Positions 59,501 to 64,000 of a stretch of DNA of 64,000 bases are shown piece after piece. Source of the DNA: Dallia pectoralis (taxonomy: Eukaryota > Chordata > Actinopteri > Esociformes > Umbridae); the NCBI GenBank assembly GCA_029465975.1, contig CM055748.1, forward strand, positions 2,342,891 to 2,406,890, in the 5' to 3' direction. The translations under genes and the position numbers were made by a program. Under the pieces are notes generated by a model, which did no database searches, was not told the DNA's origin, and was given only the letters and a program-made list of their open reading frames with translations. Positions within the stretch are counted from its first letter, which is position 1. Every line of letters begins with the position of its first letter.

Positions 59501-62500
59501 GGACAATTTCTCACAGCTGATGTCCGAGTTAGTTCTCTCAGCCTGGTTGTGTCGGTTAATTGAATGGATCCTTCTTAAGGAGCCGGGTACCAGCACCTGT
59601 AGAAGACAGCCCGACATATGTATCATAATAAGCTAGCTACAGATCTACTGTTACCTGGGATTTGCACGACTCACAGAAGAGACTGTAAAATGTACAATGA
59701 CTCAGAGGTATTCACCCGACACATTTTATTGCAATAAAACATTAAATGAAGTACAGACAAATCTGGGAAGAACACAGAGCGACTGTAAACATCTAGTCGA
59801 AGCCACACTGGAGTAGCTTAAAAACAAAAAGGTGAAAGGCCCAGAGTTGTCGAGTCACAGCCTGGACCGTCCAAATGAGAATGTGGCAAAAAAATAGTTG
59901 TTCACCAATGGTCCTCATCCAATTGGGCATTGCTTGAGCAATTTTGCAGAAAATGGACGTAATCGGTTGTTTCCATGTGCAAATCCAAAAGAGACTTATA
60001 CAAATTGCTTCATGTAAAGTGCCACGTTCTGTCAGGAACTCTAGTCCTTTAGGGTGCCCCTAGTGGGCCAACAGGGTATGACTCCCCTTTATGTTCGAAT
60101 TTATGTTTCTGTTTAACACTGTGCAACCCATTTGTTGCAAACACACCCCGGACTGTCTTGTGTTAATTGTCCTCACCGGTCCTGTCATTTAGTTAAGTAT
60201 TTGTTCCCTCTGTTACACTGGTCTATAGTTCAGTAGTATATGTGTATATATGTTCCCTCTGTTACTCTGGTCTATAGTTCAGTAGTATATGTGTATATAT
60301 GTTCCCTCTGTTACTCTGGTCTATAGTTCAGTAGTACATGTGTATATATGTTCCCTCTATTACCCTGGCCTATAGTTCAGTAGTACATGTGTATATATGT
60401 TCCCTCTGTTACCCTGGTCTATAGTTCAGTAGTATATGTGTGTATATGTTCCCTCTGTTACCCTGGTCTGTGTGGTTCATTCTTTCGTTTCCTTTGGTGC
60501 TGCATGTCTGCCTTTGTTGTTTTGTTCTAAAGTTTGAACTTTAATGAGAGAATGTGTTTAGGTAGTTAGGGTAACCCTAAGACTAACCCTAAGCTCTGTG
60601 TCTGCAGGACCCCCCCCCCCAGCACAGTGGCATTTAGAAAATATTGACTAATGTGAATACTTATGCTGTTGCTTTTTTATGTTGTGTGTGTTGTACACTA
60701 ACCTCTCCATCATCCTCCTCAGCTGGCAGGCTGGGCTTCAGCTTCTCAGGATGACGCAGCTTCTCCAGCAGATCCAGGATCAGATCTTGTTTCAGACTGG
60801 GCTGAGTCAGAAACAGGTGCTACAGGACACAAACAGAAAAGGGAGAAAGCGAGGAGGTGAAAGTGAGAAAGGTGACAGCCTTTAGAAGAACTGTAAGTGA
60901 GAAAAGTAAGTGAGGTCAAAAGAAAGAGGGAAGTGACACCGCCTAGAAGATGTCATTTCCTGGGTTTTATGGGGTTTATTTACTGTCAGCATCTTTGCTG
61001 CACTTGGTCTCTTCTTCGGGTTCCTGATGAGCATCGACTTGACAAAGTTATAAAACACTGGTGACCTAAAGCGAAAACCAGGTGAGAGAAAACATGTTTT
61101 AACAACCCACCGACAGACATATCAGGGACTCAACAGTCTTTCATTGGTCAACCCTTTCCTAGTGCAAATCTAGTGCATTACCTATGACGTGAACCTCATG
61201 TGGTCAGGTGAAATATAGTGCATTACCTATGACGTGAACCTCATGTGGTCAGGTGAAATATAGTGCATTACCTATGACGTGAACCTCATGTGGTCAGGTG
61301 AAATATAGTGCATTACCTATGACGTGAACCTCATGTGGTCAGGTGAAATATAGTGCATTACCTATGACGTGAACCTCATGTGGTCAGGTGAAATATAGTG
61401 CATTACCTATGACGTGAACCTCATGTGGTCAGGTGAAATATAGTGCATTACCTATGACGTGAACCTCATGTGGTCAGGTGAAATATAGTGCATTACCTAT
61501 GACGTGAACCTCATGTGCTCTGGTCAAATCTAGTGCATTACCTATGACGTGAACCTCATGTGGTCAGGTGAAATATAGTGCATTACCTATGACGTGAACC
61601 TCATGTGTTCTGGTCATATCTAGTGCATTACCTATGACATGAACCTCATGTGTTCTGGTCATATCTAGTGCATTACCTATGACGTGAACCTCATGTGGTC
61701 AGGTGAAATATAGTGCATTACCTATGACGTGAACCTCATGTGTTCTGGTCATATCTAGTGCATTACCTATGACATGAACCTCATGTGTTCTGGTCATATC
61801 TAGTGCATTACCTATGACGTGAACCTCATGTGGTCAGGTGAAATATAGTGCATTACCTATGACGTGAACCTCATGTGTTCTGGTCATATCTAGTGCATTA
61901 CCTATGACATGAACCTCATGTGTTCTGGTCATATCTAGTGCATTACCTATGACGTGAACCTCATGTGGTCAGGTGAAATATAGTGCATTACCTATGACGT
62001 GAACCTCATGTGTTCTGGTCATATCTAGTGCATTACCTATGACATGAACCTCATGTGTTCTGGTCATATCTAGTGCATTACCTATGACGTGAACCTCATG
62101 TGGTCAGGTGAAATATAGTGCATTACCTATGACGTGAACCTCATGTGGTCAGGTGAAATATAGTGCATTACCTATGACGTGAACCTCATGTGGTCAGGTG
62201 AAATATAGTGCATTACCTATGACGTGAACCTCATGTGTTCTGGTCATATCTAGTGCATTACCTATGACATGAACCTCATGTGTTCTGGTCATATCTAGTG
62301 CATTACCTATGACGTGAACCTCATGTGGTCAGGTGAAATATAGTGCATTACCTATGACGTGAACCTCATGTGTTCTGGTCATATCTAGTGCATTACCTAT
62401 GACATGAACCTCATGTGTTCTGGTCAAATCTAGTGCATTACCTATGACGTGAACCTCATGTGGTCAGGTGAAATATAGTGCATTACCTATGACGTGAACC

Positions 62501-62984
62501 TCATGTGTTCTGGTCATATCTAGTGCATTACCTATGACATGAACCTCATGTGTTCTGGTCATATCTAGTGCATTACCTATGACGTGAACCTCATGTGGTC
62601 AGGTGAAATATAGTGCATTACCTATGACGTGAACCTCATGTGTTCTGGTCATATCTAGTGCATTACCTATGACATGAACCTCATGTGTTCTGGTCATATC
62701 TAGTGCATTACCTATGACGTGAACCTCATGTGGTCAGGTGAAATATAGTGCATTACCTATGACGTGAACCTCATGTGTTCTGGTCATATCTAGTGCATTA
62801 CCTATGACATGAACCTCATGTGTTCTGGTCAAATCTAGTGCATTATTTAGCAAATAGGGTTTATTTTGGAACACTAGTTTTTACCACATACCATTTGGCC
62901 TTTTCCTTTAGTTTAGGAGGCTGGTAGCCACTTTTAGACATAAGAAACAGAACCCTGGAAAAAAAGATACAGTTTTGTTGTTAG

Positions 62985-63024
<40 letters not shown>

Positions 63025-64000
63025 TATCCAGGTCTTCCTTGGACCAGGCAGTGTGTGTGTGTGTGTGATTACCGTAGTGGGTGATTTTATTACTGTGTGT
63101 GTGATTACCGTAGTGGGTGAGTTCATTACTGTGTGTGTGTGTGTGTGATTACCGTAGTGGGTGAGTTCATTACTGTGTGTGTGTGTGTGTGATTACCGTA
63201 GTGGGTGAGTTTATTACTGTGTTTGTGTGTGATTACCGTAGTGGGTGATTTTATTACTGTGTGTGTGTGTGATTACCGTAGTGGGTGAGTTTATTACTGT
63301 GTGTGTGTGTGATTACCTTAGTGGGTGAGTTTATTACTGTGTTTGTGTGTGATTACCGTAGTGGGTGATTTTATTACTGTGTGTGTGATTACCGTAGTGG
63401 GTGATTTTATTACTGTGTGTGTGATTACCGTAGTGGGTGATTTTATTACTGTGTGTGTGATTACCGTAGTGGGTGATTTTATTACTGTGTGTGTGTGTGA
63501 TTACCGTAGTGGGTGAGTTTATTACTGTGTGTGTGTGTGATTACCTTAGTGGGTGAGTTTATTACTGTGTTTGTGTGTGATTACCGTAGTGGGTGATTTT
63601 ATTACTGTGTGTGTGATTACCGTAGTGGGTGATTTTATTACTGTGTGTGTGTGTGATTACCGTAGTGGGTGAGTTTATTACTGTGCGTGTGTGTGATTAC
63701 CTTAGTGGGTGAGTTTATTACTGTGTTTGTGTGTGATTACCGTAGTGGGTGAGTTTATTACTGTGTGTGTGTGTGTGTGTGTTTGTGTGTGATTACCTTA
63801 GTGGGTGAGTTTATTACTGTGTGTGTGTGTGTGTGTGTTTGTGTGTGATTACCGTAGTGGGTGAGTTCATTACTGTGTGTGTGTGTGTGTGATTACCGTA
63901 GTGGGTGAGTTCATTACTGTGTGTGTGTGTGATTACCGTAGTGGGTGAACATCAAACAGCGGAGGCTGCAGCTCAGCCAGTTCAATGGACGTGATTCCCA
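53595..64000 (-). CDS. map4k1: MAP4K1 (HPK1) kinase, 5' part beyond window
   Basis: 23 exons, in transcript order: >64000-63937, 62954-62892, 61065-60984, 60819-60703, 59596-59515, 59352-59300, 59013-58952, 58625-58581, 58470-58450, 58148-58103, 57973-57823, 57654-57566, 57434-57393, 56792-56637, 56449-56389, 56292-56190, 56104-56046, 55866-55763, 54760-54583, 54457-54389, 54203-54111, 53945-53822, 53691-53595 (stop). Phases agree throughout, giving 652 aa in the window. Seen: kinase lobe end ([43 protein letters not shown]), an acidic DDDYDDIDI tyrosine site, PPPLPPK SH3 ligands, and a citron-homology domain ([49 protein letters not shown]). [18 protein letters not shown] and DDDYDD identify MAP4K1 over MAP4K2/3/5. 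Known: haematopoietic kinase dampening T- and B-cell receptor signalling via SLP-76/BLNK. The 21-nt exon and the exon at 57566-57654 are the least certain. Confidence 0.92.
53751..53776 (+). repeat. (GT)n microsatellite in map4k1 intron
   Basis: A simple GT run lies in the last map4k1 intron, about 45 nt from the donor of the penultimate exon. Confidence 0.93.
54845..55765 (-). repeat. 33-bp minisatellite, 28 copies, in map4k1 intron and touching a splice donor
   Basis: The unit (plus strand) is tgaatgctcagtgtggggtg followed by tttacctcatc or tttctctcatc. The array starts exactly at the donor of the exon 55763-55866 and runs through nearly the whole intron to the exon at 54760. About 11 of the 28 units carry the tttacc variant, which on the transcribed strand reads G/gtaaac like the real donor. 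The 33-nt period keeps long frames open on the plus strand; these are not genes. Confidence 0.97.
58158..58410 (-). repeat. 22/24-bp minisatellite, 11 copies, in map4k1 intron
   Basis: Units gaaacatatccgtgttacacag and a 2-nt longer form (atctccg) begin about 10 nt upstream of the acceptor of exon 58103-58148, where a polypyrimidine tract is expected. They occupy most of the intron up to the 21-nt exon at 58450-58470. Confidence 0.96.
59370..59435 (-). repeat. Partial duplicate of a map4k1 exon and its acceptor
   Basis: The plus-strand string ccgggtgtagatctgctcca is present both in the real exon (59333-59352) and again at 59404-59423, each followed by (g)tgataa and flanked by CA runs. In the duplicate the acceptor AG is changed to AC (ttatcac instead of ttatcag), and a gtatgt donor-like word follows the copied piece. 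Confidence 0.85.
60201..60480 (+). repeat. 49-bp tandem repeat, about 6 copies, in map4k1 intron
   Basis: Units begin tgttccctctgttacnctgg and end agtagtatatgtgtatata; copies start near 60202, 60251, 60300, 60349 and 60398. A C-tract (60611-60620) lies further along the same intron (59597-60702). Confidence 0.93.
61166..62846 (-). repeat. 45-bp minisatellite, about 37 copies, with a 135-bp higher-order repeat
   Basis: The basic unit contains tagtgcattacctatgacgt and gaacctcatgtg. Three variants are seen: A (gacgtg, ending tggtcaggtgaaata), B (gacgtg, ending tgttctggtcatatc) and C (gacatg, ending tgttctggtcatatc). The first part is mostly A; the rest is largely A-B-C repeated, a 135-bp higher-order period. 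The array fills the map4k1 intron 61066-62891. Confidence 0.97.
62985..63022 (+). repeat. (GT)n microsatellite
   Basis: A GT run lies close to the acceptor of map4k1 exon 62892-62954, forming the near end of an intron that is otherwise a splice-donor-derived array. Confidence 0.95.
63060..63936 (-). repeat. Minisatellite built from a map4k1 exon-intron junction, about 21 copies
   Basis: Units of about 36-58 bp combine a variable GT run with gattaccgtagtgggtga and a short ttattact or tcattact tail. On the transcribed strand each unit reads CACCCACTACG/gtaatc, identical to the last 11 nt of the kinase exon ending at 63937 plus its donor. Some units read CACTAAG/gtaatc. The array is directly continuous with the authentic junction. 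Confidence 0.95.

Noticed and set aside
61166..62846. CRISPR-like array
   Set aside because: Repeats are directly head-to-tail with no unique spacers, in a vertebrate intron; this is a minisatellite.

Overview
The window is vertebrate nuclear DNA, almost certainly from a ray-finned (teleost) fish. The genes are split by GT-AG introns, the proteins are recognisably vertebrate, and the spacers carry decayed Tc1/mariner and hAT transposons, tRNA-derived SINE relics, CA/GT microsatellites and many minisatellites. The decayed Tc1-like transposases resemble those abundant in salmonids and pikes, so Salmoniformes/Esociformes is a reasonable but unproven guess. There is no bacterial, phage, CRISPR or rRNA content.

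Layout: (1) 1-9782 is upstream DNA with transposon relics and one CpG-richer candidate promoter near 5.2-5.6 kb. (2) 9804-19510 (+) is pak4, a complete group II p21-activated kinase (9 coding exons, 656 aa), with a 2.6 kb, 41-bp minisatellite in one intron. (3) 25079-27390 (+) is a SUSD6-like single-sushi membrane protein (4 coding exons, 267 aa) with a GC-box/CCAAT promoter near 23.2 kb. (4) 31117-44136 (-) is hif3a (hif1al), 15 coding exons, 648 aa; its 6.3 kb first intron holds a hAT element nested inside another hAT element. (5) 47404-52351 (-) is dmwd, 4 coding exons, 661 aa. (6) 53595-64000 (-) is map4k1 (HPK1): 23 exons from late in the kinase domain to the stop codon; the 5' part lies beyond the window. 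Every exon junction was checked for GT-AG ends and reading phase, and all five models stay in frame throughout.

The genes do not form an operon-like unit. Their company reflects ancestry: PAK4, MAP4K1, DMWD and HIF3A all lie on human 19q13, whereas HIF1A, WDR20, MAP4K5 and SUSD6 lie on human chromosome 14. The window therefore looks like one arm of a 2R paralogon, in which a SUSD6-type gene has been kept beside pak4 and hif3a.

The most unusual feature is the repeat landscape. At least ten different minisatellites sit in introns, often starting within a few bases of an exon. Two of them, in map4k1, have amplified the 5' splice site itself and so create rows of decoy donors. Another shows a three-unit higher-order repeat, and one map4k1 exon has a partial duplicate whose acceptor AG is lost. 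No gene system of unknown type was found; these splice-site-derived arrays and the SUSD6-like gene are the best candidates for follow-up.
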